This document shows positions 17,898 to 28,156 of a stretch of 64,000 nt of DNA, piece after piece. Each line of letters begins with the position of its first letter. Position 1 is the first letter of the stretch. The notes beneath the pieces were generated by a model. That model made no database searches. It worked only from the letters and a program-made list of their open reading frames with translations, and had not been told where the DNA came from. The DNA is from Tenacibaculum mesophilum (lineage in GTDB: Bacteria > Bacteroidota > Bacteroidia > Flavobacteriales > Flavobacteriaceae), in contig NZ_CP032544.1 of assembly GCF_003867075.1 (NCBI RefSeq), positions 920,001 through 984,000 on the forward strand. Direction: 5' to 3'. A program made the position numbers and the translations under genes.

Positions 17898-18611
17898 TTA
17901 TTGTATATAGTAATATTTTCTGTCATATCTATTTCCGATAACTTCAAATTCTATGGATTCACCCTTATACCCAAAATTCATATCTACTAAGTAAAAATTT
18001 TTATCAAAAATAAACTTATACTTATTAACCCCTACTCTTTCCCATTGAAATTCTTCTAACTCTTCTATACATTCGCCTGTTGAACTATTAGAACTAAACC
18101 AGTCTCTTTTAACCTTGTTATTACTGAAAAATTCAATAGTACTTAATTTTTCGCAACTTGTAAGAGTCATCGGAATATCTGTCTCCTCTAACTTATCAAA
18201 TACTTCTGCTTCTCTTAAAAATCTTTTTCCTAAAATAGGATCCTCAATAACAACTTCATTACTTTTAGTTTTGCTTCCTCCACCTTTAACAACTAGATAT
18301 ATAGTAACAGGAAAACTCACAGTATTATCTAAGTATAAACTTCCATTATAGTTATTTCCTCCTTCATATCCCGTAGTTATTGTCTCTGAGTCTTTTAATT
18401 GCCCATTCATGTATAACTCAAAAGTTAATTTCCCTCCTTCTTCAAACTCATCTGACCGAATACTTAACGAGCTTCCTACATTACTCCAGTTTATTTCTAT
18501 AAACGGATTACTAGACGCTAAATCATCACTATTACTGCATGAAGAAAATGACAATAGTAGTACTAAGGAAAAAATTAATGCAATTTTTGTTTTTGTAAAA
18601 TACATTTTCAT
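17898..18611 (-). CDS. Lipoprotein of unknown function
   Basis: 237 residues. A signal peptide with lipobox SFSSCSNSDD (Cys near residue 25) carries an acidic +2 region fitting surface export. The body is beta-rich: first half about 35-125 (FIEINWSNVGSSLSIRSDEFEEG), second half about 150-237 with two Cys (TSCEKLSTIEFFSN ... STGECIEELEEF) that resemble the lipocalin-like C-terminal strands seen in many flavobacterial lipoproteins. No family is claimed. The minus-strand promoter is weak (TATATTCG around 18634-18641, one mismatch from consensus). Confidence 0.65.
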   Translation of the reverse strand: MKMYFTKTKIALIFSLVLLLSFSSCSNSDDLASSNPFIEINWSNVGSSLSIRSDEFEEGGKLTFELYMNGQLKDSETITTGYEGGNNYNGSLYLDNTVSFPVTIYLVVKGGGSKTKSNEVVIEDPILGKRFLREAEVFDKLEETDIPMTLTSCEKLSTIEFFSNNKVKRDWFSSNSSTGECIEELEEFQWERVGVNKYKFIFDKNFYLVDMNFGYKGESIEFEVIGNRYDRKYYYIQ

Positions 18612-18646
18612 AGTTTTAAATTTTAAATTGACGCGAATATAGTTTT

Positions 18647-20074
18647 TTAATCTAAAAAATACTCATCTTTAAAACCTATTAAATACAATTTTTCTTGTGC
18701 ACGTGTAACAGCTGTATATAACCAACGTAAATACTCAACCGAAGCTCCATCTGGCAAGTATGGTTGTTCTATAAAAACTGTTTTCCATTGACCTCCTTGA
18801 GATTTATGACAGGTCATTGCGTAAGAGAACTTTACCTGAAGCGCATTGAAATACTTATTTTTCTTAACACCCATAAATTGCTTGTACTTTGATTTTTCAT
18901 GTACAAAATCTTCTTTTACAGCTTCATATAATCGGTTAGATTCTTCATACGTTAATGACGGACTTTCACTTGTAAGAGTATCTAACAACAACACTGTTTC
19001 AAAAGGTTTCATATCAGGATAATCAATCATGCGAACTTCAACTTCTGCAAACTTAAAGCCGTATAATTCTTTAATTGAATTTATACGCATAACTTCACAA
19101 ATATCTCCATTTGCTATAAATCCTGCCGAAGAAGAGTCTTTTAACCAGTAGTAATTATTTTTCACTACCATCACGTAATCTCCTGTAGAAATTTCATTTT
19201 CTTGTCCGCGAATTTTAGTTCTAATCTGTTGATTGTATTGATTAGCTCTCTTATTTGAACGTACAATAATAGCAGTATCTTCCACTCCTATATCTCCATC
19301 ATAAGCCATTGTTATAGCATCTTGAATATCATAACCATCTTGTAGACGAATAATGTCGGGATAATTTAAATCAAATTGAAAATGTATTGAATCATTCTGA
19401 ATTAACAAACGTAAATCGGTTGCATTAGCCAAAATCCCAGAGCCTTCTTCTTGTCTAACCACTTCGTCTAACTCAATTTCTGTAACTTCTTTATTAAACT
19501 CAAACGAAAGTTTGTCAGCTTCTAAAGCTGGACTCATAGTTAACTTTACAGGTGGTAACTGTGCCGTATCTCCAATAAAAATAATTTTACAATTTTTTCC
19601 TGAGTATACATATGAGATTAAATCATCCAATAAAGAACCATTTTCAAATAATTTCGCGTTCTGCTTTTCATCAGAAATCATAGAAGCTTCATCTACAATG
19701 AAAAGAGTATCAGTATGCTTATTAGGTTGCATTACAAAATTTACAGCTCCACTACTTTGCTTTTTAGGAAAGTATATTTTTTTATGAATCGTAAATGCCT
19801 GTCGGTTAGAATATCCTGAAATTACTTTCGCTGCACGACCTGTTGGCGCTAGTAAAACTGCTTTTTGTCCTATTTTCCATAAATTATGTACAACGGTACT
19901 TATTATTGTTGTTTTACCTGTTCCTGCATACCCTTTTAATAAAAATAAAGCACGATTATCATCTGAAAAAATAAAGTCTGTTAAGACATCTAGTAACTCA
20001 TTTTGTTTTTCTGTAGGCGAATACGGGAATTTTTGTAGTATTTCTTTATAAAATTTCGGAGCAGTTTGTATCAT
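18647..20074 (-). CDS. RecD-like/UvrD-family ATP-dependent DNA helicase
   Basis: 475 residues, superfamily 1. Walker A is LKGYAGTGKTTII near residues 42-54, Walker B is LFIVDEASMI near 125, motif III is FIGDTAQLPPV near 165, and the C-terminal UvrD_C_2 motif is TCHKSQGGQW near 430, followed by LYTAVTRAQEKLYLIG. It lacks the RecD2 N-terminal domain and is the short AAA_30/Dda-like form common in Bacteroidetes. It probably unwinds 5'-3' DNA in repair or replication restart. Own promoter at 20090-20097. Divergent from the membrane protein gene at 20177. Confidence 0.87.
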   Translation of the reverse strand: MIQTAPKFYKEILQKFPYSPTEKQNELLDVLTDFIFSDDNRALFLLKGYAGTGKTTIISTVVHNLWKIGQKAVLLAPTGRAAKVISGYSNRQAFTIHKKIYFPKKQSSGAVNFVMQPNKHTDTLFIVDEASMISDEKQNAKLFENGSLLDDLISYVYSGKNCKIIFIGDTAQLPPVKLTMSPALEADKLSFEFNKEVTEIELDEVVRQEEGSGILANATDLRLLIQNDSIHFQFDLNYPDIIRLQDGYDIQDAITMAYDGDIGVEDTAIIVRSNKRANQYNQQIRTKIRGQENEISTGDYVMVVKNNYYWLKDSSSAGFIANGDICEVMRINSIKELYGFKFAEVEVRMIDYPDMKPFETVLLLDTLTSESPSLTYEESNRLYEAVKEDFVHEKSKYKQFMGVKKNKYFNALQVKFSYAMTCHKSQGGQWKTVFIEQPYLPDGASVEYLRWLYTAVTRAQEKLYLIGFKDEYFLD

Positions 20075-20089
20075 ATATCAAATAATATT

Positions 20090-20097
20090 CAAAGATA
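20090..20097 (-). promoter_or_regulatory. -7 element for the helicase gene
   Basis: TATCTTTG on the minus strand matches TAnnTTTG, 16 bases before the ATG at 20074, so the leader is very short. Confidence 0.5.
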
Positions 20098-20140
20098 AGT
20101 CTATTTCTAAATAATTATTTTCATCATTGAAAAAAAATTG

Positions 20141-20148
20141 TAGATTTG
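20141..20148 (+). promoter_or_regulatory. -7 element for the 20177 gene and DUF3822-rsmD
   Basis: TAGATTTG matches TAnnTTTG and is followed by GCG. The ATG is at 20177. It faces the helicase promoter about 45 bases away. Confidence 0.55.
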
Positions 20149-20176
20149 CGAATATCATACATTAAAAATTAAAAAA

Positions 20177-20911
20177 ATGAATTTATTATTAATGATTTTA
20201 GCAGCTGTTGTAGTTGCAGTTCTTTTAGCATTACTTGTTGTTAAGTTTGTTCCTCTAAAAATGAGATGGTTAGTCTCTATATTATTATTAGGAGCAACTG
20301 TCTTTTTAGTATATAAAATTTATAATGGTGTTATGGAACCTATTAATTTTAACAAAGACAAGAGAGTACGTTATGCTAAGGTTATTAAGAATTTAAAGTT
20401 GATTCGAGACGCTGAAGTAAAATATAAAGAAGTTTACGGAACATATACTAATAATAAAGATACTTTGCTTGCCTTTATTAAAAATGGTCAATTAGCTATT
20501 ACAGAAACTAAAAACGTTGAAAAAACTGTTGAGTTAGGTGGTGGTATTACTAAAGATATATCTGTTAAAGTTATTGATACTGTAGGGTACGAGCCTGTTT
20601 TAAAATACTTTGAAGGTAAAGAGTATGCTACTATGTTTGATGTTCCTGGTACAGAAGAAAAATTTGAATTAGCTACAGGTAGAGTTGAAAAAGTTGCTGG
20701 CTTAGAAGTTCCAGTTTTTGAGGCGAAGGTTTCTAAGAAACCTATCTTAAAAGGAATGAATCCTTCTTTAATAAAGCAAGAATTAGAAGCCATTGAGACA
20801 GATCAAATTAAAGGTGAGTTTGTTTCTGTTGGTTCTTTAACTGAAGTAACTGTAGGTGGTAACTGGCCTCCTTATTACGATAAAGGTGACGCAATTGCAA
20901 AAAAAGAGTAA
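20177..20911 (+). CDS. Conserved membrane-anchored protein of unknown function
   Basis: 244 residues. Two hydrophobic helices at the N-terminus (about 1-24, LLLMILAAVVVAVLLALLVV, and 30-46, WLVSILLLGATVFLVYK) are followed by a soluble domain rich in Lys/Glu (about 50-244). Its start, VIKNLKLIRDAEVKYKEVYG, recalls the N-terminal helix of pilin-like proteins, but no prepilin cleavage site is present. It heads an operon with DUF3822 (17-base overlap with the chosen start) and rsmD. Conserved in flavobacteria by my recollection; role unknown. Confidence 0.7.
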   Translation: MNLLLMILAAVVVAVLLALLVVKFVPLKMRWLVSILLLGATVFLVYKIYNGVMEPINFNKDKRVRYAKVIKNLKLIRDAEVKYKEVYGTYTNNKDTLLAFIKNGQLAITETKNVEKTVELGGGITKDISVKVIDTVGYEPVLKYFEGKEYATMFDVPGTEEKFELATGRVEKVAGLEVPVFEAKVSKKPILKGMNPSLIKQELEAIETDQIKGEFVSVGSLTEVTVGGNWPPYYDKGDAIAKKE

Positions 20912-21716
20912 AAAAATTAGCGCTAATGCGCAGTATAAAAGTTTATCCATCCAATTTAGTTTGGATGGATTTTCTTTTTGTATATCAAACTCAGAAACAA
21001 AAGAAACTCTTCTTTTTACCAAGTATACATTTTCTGACTCTATTGCTTCTCCAGAACTATTACTAGATAAAATCATCCGTGTTTTTGATACTGACAAAGA
21101 TTTACAACAAGACTTTACAGCTGTTTTTGCCATTCATCAAAACAATTTAGCTACGTTGGTTCCTAACAAGCTCTTTGATAGAAATAATTTAGTTCCATAT
21201 TTAAATTATAACGTAAAAACGTTAAAAACAGATTTTATAACCTACGATTTACATACTGTAATAGCTGCTAATACAGTTTATATACCTTATGTAAATATCA
21301 ACAACTACCTTTTTCAAAATTTTGGGGAATTTGAATACAAACATCATTCAACAGTTTTAATAGATAAACTACTAAACTATTCTGAGAATGATTCTGAAGA
21401 TCAATTCTTTGTATATGTTTCTTCTTCTTATTTAGATATCGTTGTTTGTAAAGAAGGCAAACTATTATTTTATAATTCATTTTTATACAATACAAAAGAA
21501 GATTTTATATATTACATTCTTTTCACTGCTGAACAATTACAAATGGATCCAAATTCTTTCCAATTGACATTTATCGGTGATATTGAGAAAGAATCAGATA
21601 TATATTCTATTACTTATTCATACATTCGAAATATTCACTTTATTAATCCAATTAATAGTTTTTTTGCCGATAGTAAAGACTTTTCGAATCACTCTAATTT
21701 TATACTCATAGCCTAA
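20895..21716 (+). CDS. DUF3822 family protein
   Basis: About 273 residues from a TTG at 20895, chosen because it gives MQKKSKKISANAQYKSLSIQ and only a 17-base overlap with the upstream gene. The next upstream ATG (20856) would add 13 residues encoded wholly inside that gene. The fold looks like the actin/ASKHA-like DUF3822 (LSIQFSLDGFSFCISN; later DQFFVYVSSSYLDIVVCKEGKLLFYN), which precedes rsmD in many Bacteroidetes. Function is unknown. The stop TAA overlaps the rsmD ATG by one base, so the two are coupled. Confidence 0.75.
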   Translation: MQKKSKKISANAQYKSLSIQFSLDGFSFCISNSETKETLLFTKYTFSDSIASPELLLDKIIRVFDTDKDLQQDFTAVFAIHQNNLATLVPNKLFDRNNLVPYLNYNVKTLKTDFITYDLHTVIAANTVYIPYVNINNYLFQNFGEFEYKHHSTVLIDKLLNYSENDSEDQFFVYVSSSYLDIVVCKEGKLLFYNSFLYNTKEDFIYYILFTAEQLQMDPNSFQLTFIGDIEKESDIYSITYSYIRNIHFINPINSFFADSKDFSNHSNFILIA

Positions 21717-22270
21717 TGCGAATTATTTCTGGAAAATATAAAAGTAAAAGAATTACAGCTCCTAAAAACCTGCCTGTAAGACCCACAACAGATATGGCAA
21801 AAGAGTCTTTATTTAATATTTTAAATAACTTCTATTATTTTGAAAACATTTCTGTACTAGATTTATTTGCTGGAACAGGAAACATAAGTTACGAATTTGC
21901 TTCTCGAGGTACTGAAACCATTAATGCTGTTGACGCTCATTATGCTTGTATAAAATTCATTAATCAGACAGCTAAGGATTTAAACATGTCTATTAACAGC
22001 TATAAAAGTGATGTATATAAGTTTTTAGAAAAAACGCCCCTTAAAGTAGATGTAATTTTTGCTGACCCTCCATATGACTTTGAAGAAAAACAATTTTTAA
22101 AAATAGCTGACATAGTTTTTGATCGCAACTTGTTAAATAATGATGGGCTTTTGATAATTGAGCACTCAAAACATACAGATTTATCTCAACATCCCTATTA
22201 TAACTATGAAAAACGCTATGGTGGTAACGTTTTTAGCTTCTTTGAAATAGTTAATGATAACCAAGAGTAA
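21716..22270 (+). CDS. rsmD: 16S rRNA (guanine966-N2)-methyltransferase
   Basis: 184 residues, the usual length. The start MRIISGKYKSKRI and PTTDMAKESLFNIL are the RsmD signature. The SAM motif is VLDLFAGTGNISYEFASRG near residue 46, and the catalytic motif for N2-guanine methylation is FADPPYDF near residue 119. It methylates G966 of 16S rRNA in the assembled 30S subunit. Its ATG overlaps the DUF3822 stop (TAATG). Confidence 0.92.
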   Translation: MRIISGKYKSKRITAPKNLPVRPTTDMAKESLFNILNNFYYFENISVLDLFAGTGNISYEFASRGTETINAVDAHYACIKFINQTAKDLNMSINSYKSDVYKFLEKTPLKVDVIFADPPYDFEEKQFLKIADIVFDRNLLNNDGLLIIEHSKHTDLSQHPYYNYEKRYGGNVFSFFEIVNDNQE

Positions 22271-22395
22271 TACTTATAACTAATTTATCTATTAAAACAA
22301 CCTAATCAACTATAGAAAACTGAATTCCAACGAAATAAGCTATTTATTTTAAAAGCAAGTTATAATTTTATAATATAAATTTAAAACTATGTATT

Positions 22396-22674
22396 ATGGA
22401 ATTTAAAATTAAAAGCTCTAAAAATTATTTAAAGATATCAGGTGACTTAACTCTTACCAACGTTCAGCTTTTTGAAGTAATGATTTATTCTTTTATAAAA
22501 AAATATAAAGACATTAACATAGATATTAGTAATGTTACTAATATTGATACTCTAGGGGTTAATTCAATTGTAGAAGCTTATCAGTTTTCTTTAAAAAATA
22601 AAAAGAATTTGCTTTTTTGTGGCAAAGGCTCAAAAGATATTATGGATGAATTATATTACAGAAATGTGGCATAA
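22396..22674 (+). CDS. STAS-domain protein (anti-sigma-antagonist-like)
   Basis: 92 residues forming one STAS domain: LKISGDLTLTNVQLFEVMI (strand/helix 1), INIDISNVTNIDTLGVNSIVEAYQFS (the SpoIIAA phosphosite helix), KNLLFCGKGSKDIMDELYY. The usual phosphoacceptor motif D-S-x-G is IDTLGVNSI here, so Thr would occupy the Ser position. No anti-sigma kinase or sigma factor is adjacent. It may regulate a partner by protein binding. Stand-alone gene between rsmD and a strong terminator. The domain call is from fold pattern, so moderate. Confidence 0.65.
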   Translation: MEFKIKSSKNYLKISGDLTLTNVQLFEVMIYSFIKKYKDINIDISNVTNIDTLGVNSIVEAYQFSLKNKKNLLFCGKGSKDIMDELYYRNVA

Positions 22675-22717
22675 AAAAACAGCCATAATTTTATATGATA
22701 TTATGGCTGTTTTTTTT
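22673..22717. terminator. Bidirectional intrinsic terminator
   Basis: 11-bp stem ACAGCCATAAT / ATTATGGCTGT with a 10-base loop, flanked by A7 and T7 tracts. It separates the convergent STAS and ABC-F genes. Confidence 0.9.
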
Positions 22718-22727
22718 AATTAATAAT

Positions 22728-24386
<1,659 letters not shown>

Positions 24387-24492
24387 CTAAAGACTATAAA
24401 AGAATTTGCATTAAAGTTTTTAACATCTTACTTTTGGCTCGTTTTAATTCGTTTTTAACAACGAATTAACAGCCTAATATTAAAGAGTTATC

Positions 24493-24500
24493 TATTTTTG
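24493..24500 (+). promoter_or_regulatory. -7 element for the 24529 lipoprotein gene
   Basis: TATTTTTG, exact TAnnTTTG, 28 bases before the ATG at 24529. Confidence 0.5.
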
Positions 24501-24528
24501 AACTTTAATATTTAGGATAATTTGAATT

Positions 24529-25881
24529 ATGATTAAGTATTTTATACCTCTCATATTAATTGTGTTTATTGGATGTAATAAGTCTGATAAGGATAAGCCT
24601 ACCTATTTTGGGGGTAAAATCATCAATCCTAAATGTGATTTTGTTGTATTATCAGACAATTACGATTTTAACGACACTATACCTCTTAGCAAAAACAATA
24701 CGTTCCTAGGTAGCTATAAGAAATTTAAAGAAGGTTTATACATCTTTCATCATGGGAATGAGCTTCAATATGTATACATGCAACCTTCTGATAGTTTGTT
24801 AATTAGACTGAACACATGGGACTTTGATGAATCATTAGTTTTTAGCGGTATAAATGCTGAACGTAATAATCTCTTGTTAGAGTCCTTTTTACAATATGAG
24901 CAAGATTTTAAAAATACCTTCGCATATCTTTCTTTACCTAAAAATGAATTTTTGGCTAAGATAGATTCAATGAAATCAGATAAAAAGATTATTCTTGAAA
25001 ACTATAAAACTAACAGTAATGATGTTTCTGGTTTTTTAGATGTTTTTGATATATCTTTAAACTTCCCTTTATATACTAGATTAGAACAATATGCTATTAA
25101 AAATTTAAATAATAACATTCAAAATTTTAGTAGTTCTTATTACAGTTACCGCGAAAAGGCTCCTAATAAAGACTCTTTGATGTTTTATGGACCTTACTAC
25201 AGATTCGTGATGGAAAAAATTAATAATGATGCTTATCAGAAAAGTAACGGAGTGAAAACTGATAAATTCACACAAAATCTTTTGCATGCCATTAACGAAA
25301 ATGTAACTCTCGAGACTGTTAAAAATAAAATGTTGTACAATGCTGTTATTCGTAATTTTTACGAAGAGCCTAGTAGCGAAGTTAAAAGTGAAGCATTTTT
25401 TACTTTTTTTAAGTTAAACACCAACAACGAGCATAAAAAAAATGTTCAGCGTTTGATTAATGATTTAAAAGTTCTAAATAAAGGAGAGAAATTACCTCCT
25501 TTCAAACTAATTGCAGCAGACGGAGAGTTAAAAGAGTTTTCTAACATTTCTAAAAATAAAAACACTGTTGTTTTATTAAAAAACTACGAGTATGCATCAG
25601 ATGATTGGGTTTCTTCTCGTTTCAATTATTTAGTTAAAAAAAATCCTGATATTAATTTTGTTCTTGTTAATTTGTGCGACTCTTCTAAAAGATTTACAAA
25701 AAACGTAGATGTAAAATATCAATACACCATACCTAGCGAAAGTGCCGTATGTGATTTTACCACCAGTAAATTTCCTCGTATGATTTTAGTTGATAAAAAC
25801 GGAATTATTCAAAATGGTTATACTAGCTTATCTGCTAAAGATATAAATCTAGAAATAAGCAACTTACAAAAAACAAAATAG
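24529..25881 (+). CDS. Lipoprotein with DUF4369-like N-terminus and thioredoxin-like C-terminus lacking CxxC
   Basis: 450 residues. The lipobox is IVFIGCNKSDKDKP (Cys near 16). The N-terminal beta domain (about 25-115) resembles DUF4369 of TlpA-family lipoproteins, then a helical region spans about 120-310. The C-terminal 130 residues have thioredoxin-fold features (LPPFKLIAADGELKEFSNI; KNTVVLLKNYEY; FPRMILVDKNGIIQNGY), including the cis-Pro-like FPR. The redox CxxC is absent: the equivalent stretch is YASDDWVSSRF. So it is probably not an oxidoreductase and may be a binding or scaffolding relative. No operon partner. The next gene downstream has its own promoter. Confidence 0.7.
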   Translation: MIKYFIPLILIVFIGCNKSDKDKPTYFGGKIINPKCDFVVLSDNYDFNDTIPLSKNNTFLGSYKKFKEGLYIFHHGNELQYVYMQPSDSLLIRLNTWDFDESLVFSGINAERNNLLLESFLQYEQDFKNTFAYLSLPKNEFLAKIDSMKSDKKIILENYKTNSNDVSGFLDVFDISLNFPLYTRLEQYAIKNLNNNIQNFSSSYYSYREKAPNKDSLMFYGPYYRFVMEKINNDAYQKSNGVKTDKFTQNLLHAINENVTLETVKNKMLYNAVIRNFYEEPSSEVKSEAFFTFFKLNTNNEHKKNVQRLINDLKVLNKGEKLPPFKLIAADGELKEFSNISKNKNTVVLLKNYEYASDDWVSSRFNYLVKKNPDINFVLVNLCDSSKRFTKNVDVKYQYTIPSESAVCDFTTSKFPRMILVDKNGIIQNGYTSLSAKDINLEISNLQKTK

Positions 25882-25907
25882 TTAGCCTCTATTCATTTTA
25901 TTTAGTG

Positions 25908-25915
25908 TACTTTTG
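25908..25915 (+). promoter_or_regulatory. -7 element for the DEAD-box helicase gene
   Basis: TACTTTTG, exact TAnnTTTG, followed by CACCG. Transcription would begin near 25922, about 85 bases before the ATG, giving an unusually long leader for this genome segment. Confidence 0.6.
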
Positions 25916-25921
25916 CACCGT

Positions 25922-26007
25922 CCAAAAAAAATCGTGCTAAAACGATTTAATTAATATTAATTATAGAATTCGCGGAGGGGCATCTGTGGGTTCTCTAAAA
26001 ACACAGT
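25922..26007 (+). promoter_or_regulatory. Structured 5' leader of the DEAD-box RNA helicase (candidate)
   Basis: The leader holds a 7-bp hairpin AAATCGT/ACGATTT (25929-25948), a purine run GGAGGGG (25974-25980) 27 bases from the ATG, and a 5-bp hairpin CTGTG/CACAG (25984-26006) ending one base before the ATG. No ribosome binding site at normal spacing. Cold-shock helicase genes often have regulatory leaders; that this one is such is inference. Confidence 0.4.
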
Positions 26008-27798
26008 ATGTCAACATTTTTAGATTTAGGTTTGCAAGAACCTATCAATAAGGCATTAACCGATTTAGGTTATGAAAAGCCAACAGTAATTCAAGAAAAA
26101 GCAATTCCACAAATAATTTCTTCTACAGAAGATTTAAAAGCATTTGCACAAACAGGTACAGGTAAAACTGCTGCCTTTAGTTTACCTATTATTGAACTTG
26201 CTGATCAAACAAGCACACACACACAAGCAATCATCTTATCTCCTACTCGTGAACTAGCAGTACAAATAGGAAAAAACATTGAAGACTTTTCAAAGTATTT
26301 ACCTAACTTAAAAGTAGCTACTGTTTATGGTGGAGCTAATATTGAAGAGCAAATAAGAAAACTTAAAAAAGGTGTTCAAATAGTTGTAGGTACTCCTGGT
26401 AGAACTGTAGACTTAATTAAAAGAAGAGCTTTAAAGCTTGGTAATGTACAATGGTTAGTACTTGACGAAGCTGATGAAATGCTTAACATGGGCTTTAAAG
26501 ATGAACTAGACCAAGTTTTAGAAGCTACACCAAACACCAAACAAACATTATTGTTTTCTGCAACTTTTCCTAGAGAAGTAGAAGATATTGCAAAAAACTA
26601 CATGACTAACCCTGTAGAAGTTACATCTGGACAAAAAAACCAAGGCTCAGATAATGTAAGTCATGAGTATTACTTAGTAAACGAAAAAACTCGTTATCCT
26701 GCTTTAAAAAGAGTAGCTGATTTAAACCCTGATATTTACGGAATTGTTTTCTGTAGAACACGTAGAGAAACACAAGAAGTAGCTAATAATCTTATTAGAG
26801 ATGGTTATAATGCTGATTCTTTACATGGTGATTTATCACAAGCTCAACGTGACTCTGTAATGGAGAAGTTTCGTAAAAAGAACATTCAAATATTAGTAGC
26901 TACTGATGTTGCTGCTCGTGGATTGGACGTTAACAACTTAACACACGTTATTAATCATAAATTACCAGATCAAATTGAAAACTACAATCACCGTAGTGGT
27001 AGAACTGGTAGAGCCGGTAACAAAGGAGTTTCCATTGCTTTAGTAAGCAAAAAAGAACAAGGCAGGTTACGTCCTATTGAACGTATTATAAAAAAACAAT
27101 TTGTTCACACTCCTATTCCATCTGGCAAGGAAATATGTCAAAACCAATTATTTCATTTAATTGATAAAGTTCATAATACTGAGGTAAACACAGAACAAAT
27201 TGAAGGTTTTTTACCAAGTATTTACGAAAAATTAGAAGATTTAAGTCGTGAAGAGTTAATTCAAAAGTTTGTTTCTTTAGAGTTTAACACCTTCTTATCT
27301 TACTACGAAAATGCTCCTGATTTAAACAACTTATCTTCAAGAGAAAATTCAAGAGGACGTTCTTCTAGTGAAAACATGACCCGTTTCTTCATCAATTTAG
27401 GAAGAAAAGATCGTTTAAACCCAGCCAAGTTAATTGGTTTAATCAACGATCAGAACATTGGTGATAAAATTGAAATTGGAGCTATAGATATATTAGATAC
27501 TTTTTCTTTCTTTGAAATCGATAAAAACTTCGAAAAAGAAACTTTAGATGCCTTTGCAGCAAATGATCCAGATTTTAATGGACGATCAGTGAATATCGAA
27601 ATTACTAAAAACGATCGTAGTGGTGGTGGAAGAAAATCACGTAGAAGTGGTGGCGGATTCAATGGTAAAAAACGTAGAAGTGATAAGCCTACTGATAGCA
27701 GAAAAAGTTTTGGTAGAAGACGTAACGAAAACAACTCCTCAAGAAGAAATGATAACAAACCTGCTGCAGGTTTTGGTAGAAAACGTAGAAGAGATTAA
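26008..27798 (+). CDS. DEAD-box ATP-dependent RNA helicase (DeaD/CsdA-like)
   Basis: 596 residues. Q motif region FLDLGLQEPINKALTDLGY, motif I AQTGTGKTAA near residue 50, motif II DEAD near 154, SAT (FSATFPRE) near 185, motif VI HRSGRTGRAG near 330. A DbpA-like RNA-binding domain lies at about 455-535 (FFINLGRKDRLNPAKLIGLIND). The tail of about 55 residues is very rich in Arg, Lys, Gly and Ser (RRSGGGFNGKKRR) and likely disordered. Such helicases help ribosome assembly and unwinding of mRNA in the cold. Single-gene unit with its own leader and terminator. Confidence 0.92.
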   Translation: MSTFLDLGLQEPINKALTDLGYEKPTVIQEKAIPQIISSTEDLKAFAQTGTGKTAAFSLPIIELADQTSTHTQAIILSPTRELAVQIGKNIEDFSKYLPNLKVATVYGGANIEEQIRKLKKGVQIVVGTPGRTVDLIKRRALKLGNVQWLVLDEADEMLNMGFKDELDQVLEATPNTKQTLLFSATFPREVEDIAKNYMTNPVEVTSGQKNQGSDNVSHEYYLVNEKTRYPALKRVADLNPDIYGIVFCRTRRETQEVANNLIRDGYNADSLHGDLSQAQRDSVMEKFRKKNIQILVATDVAARGLDVNNLTHVINHKLPDQIENYNHRSGRTGRAGNKGVSIALVSKKEQGRLRPIERIIKKQFVHTPIPSGKEICQNQLFHLIDKVHNTEVNTEQIEGFLPSIYEKLEDLSREELIQKFVSLEFNTFLSYYENAPDLNNLSSRENSRGRSSSENMTRFFINLGRKDRLNPAKLIGLINDQNIGDKIEIGAIDILDTFSFFEIDKNFEKETLDAFAANDPDFNGRSVNIEITKNDRSGGGRKSRRSGGGFNGKKRRSDKPTDSRKSFGRRRNENNSSRRNDNKPAAGFGRKRRRD

Positions 27799-27944
27799 CA
27801 GTAGTGGTAGTGCTTCTGCTTCATTTCAATATTAATTATACTAGGAAATAATAGTTTTATCTCTTTTAATTTAACATTACTATAAGGCAGTATTAAAATT
27901 AATATAAAACTACTACATGATTAACGTAAGTTAACTGATAATAT

Positions 27945-27972
27945 AACCGTACATTTTTTGTACGGTTTTTTA
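27945..27972 (+). terminator. Intrinsic terminator of the DEAD-box helicase gene
   Basis: 9-bp stem AACCGTACA / TGTACGGTT, 5-base T loop, followed by a T-rich tail. It sits about 150 bases past the stop. Confidence 0.85.
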
Positions 27973-28049
27973 TTTTATTTTATATTGGCTAACGCTTACT
28001 TAAAAAGATTAAAATTGCTAAAAACTACGCTTATCACATTTAAACACAC

Positions 28050-28078
28050 GGATAAAAGAAGTTTTTATTCTTTTATCC
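28050..28078. repeat. 11-bp perfect inverted repeat
   Basis: GGATAAAAGAA / TTCTTTTATCC with a 7-base loop, 79 bases before the lipoprotein ATG at 28157. No T-tract follows, so it is more likely an operator or leader hairpin than a terminator. Confidence 0.5.
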
Positions 28079-28156
28079 CAAATTGAATCAACCACAACTT
28101 TTACTATAGTTCAACAACTTAAATAATAAATCTAAATTCATAATTTAAAAAATAGA

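Larger units (their letters stand above)
27799..28156. other. 358-base intergenic region
   Basis: Holds the helicase terminator (27945-27970) and an 11-bp inverted repeat (28050-28078). Otherwise it is AT-rich with no gene and no clear TAnnTTTG promoter for the following lipoprotein gene. Confidence 0.6.

Noticed and set aside
27620..27835. Small plus-strand gene overlapping the end of the DEAD-box helicase
   Set aside because: It is the alternate frame of the repetitive Arg/Gly-coding tail; no start context or independent signal.
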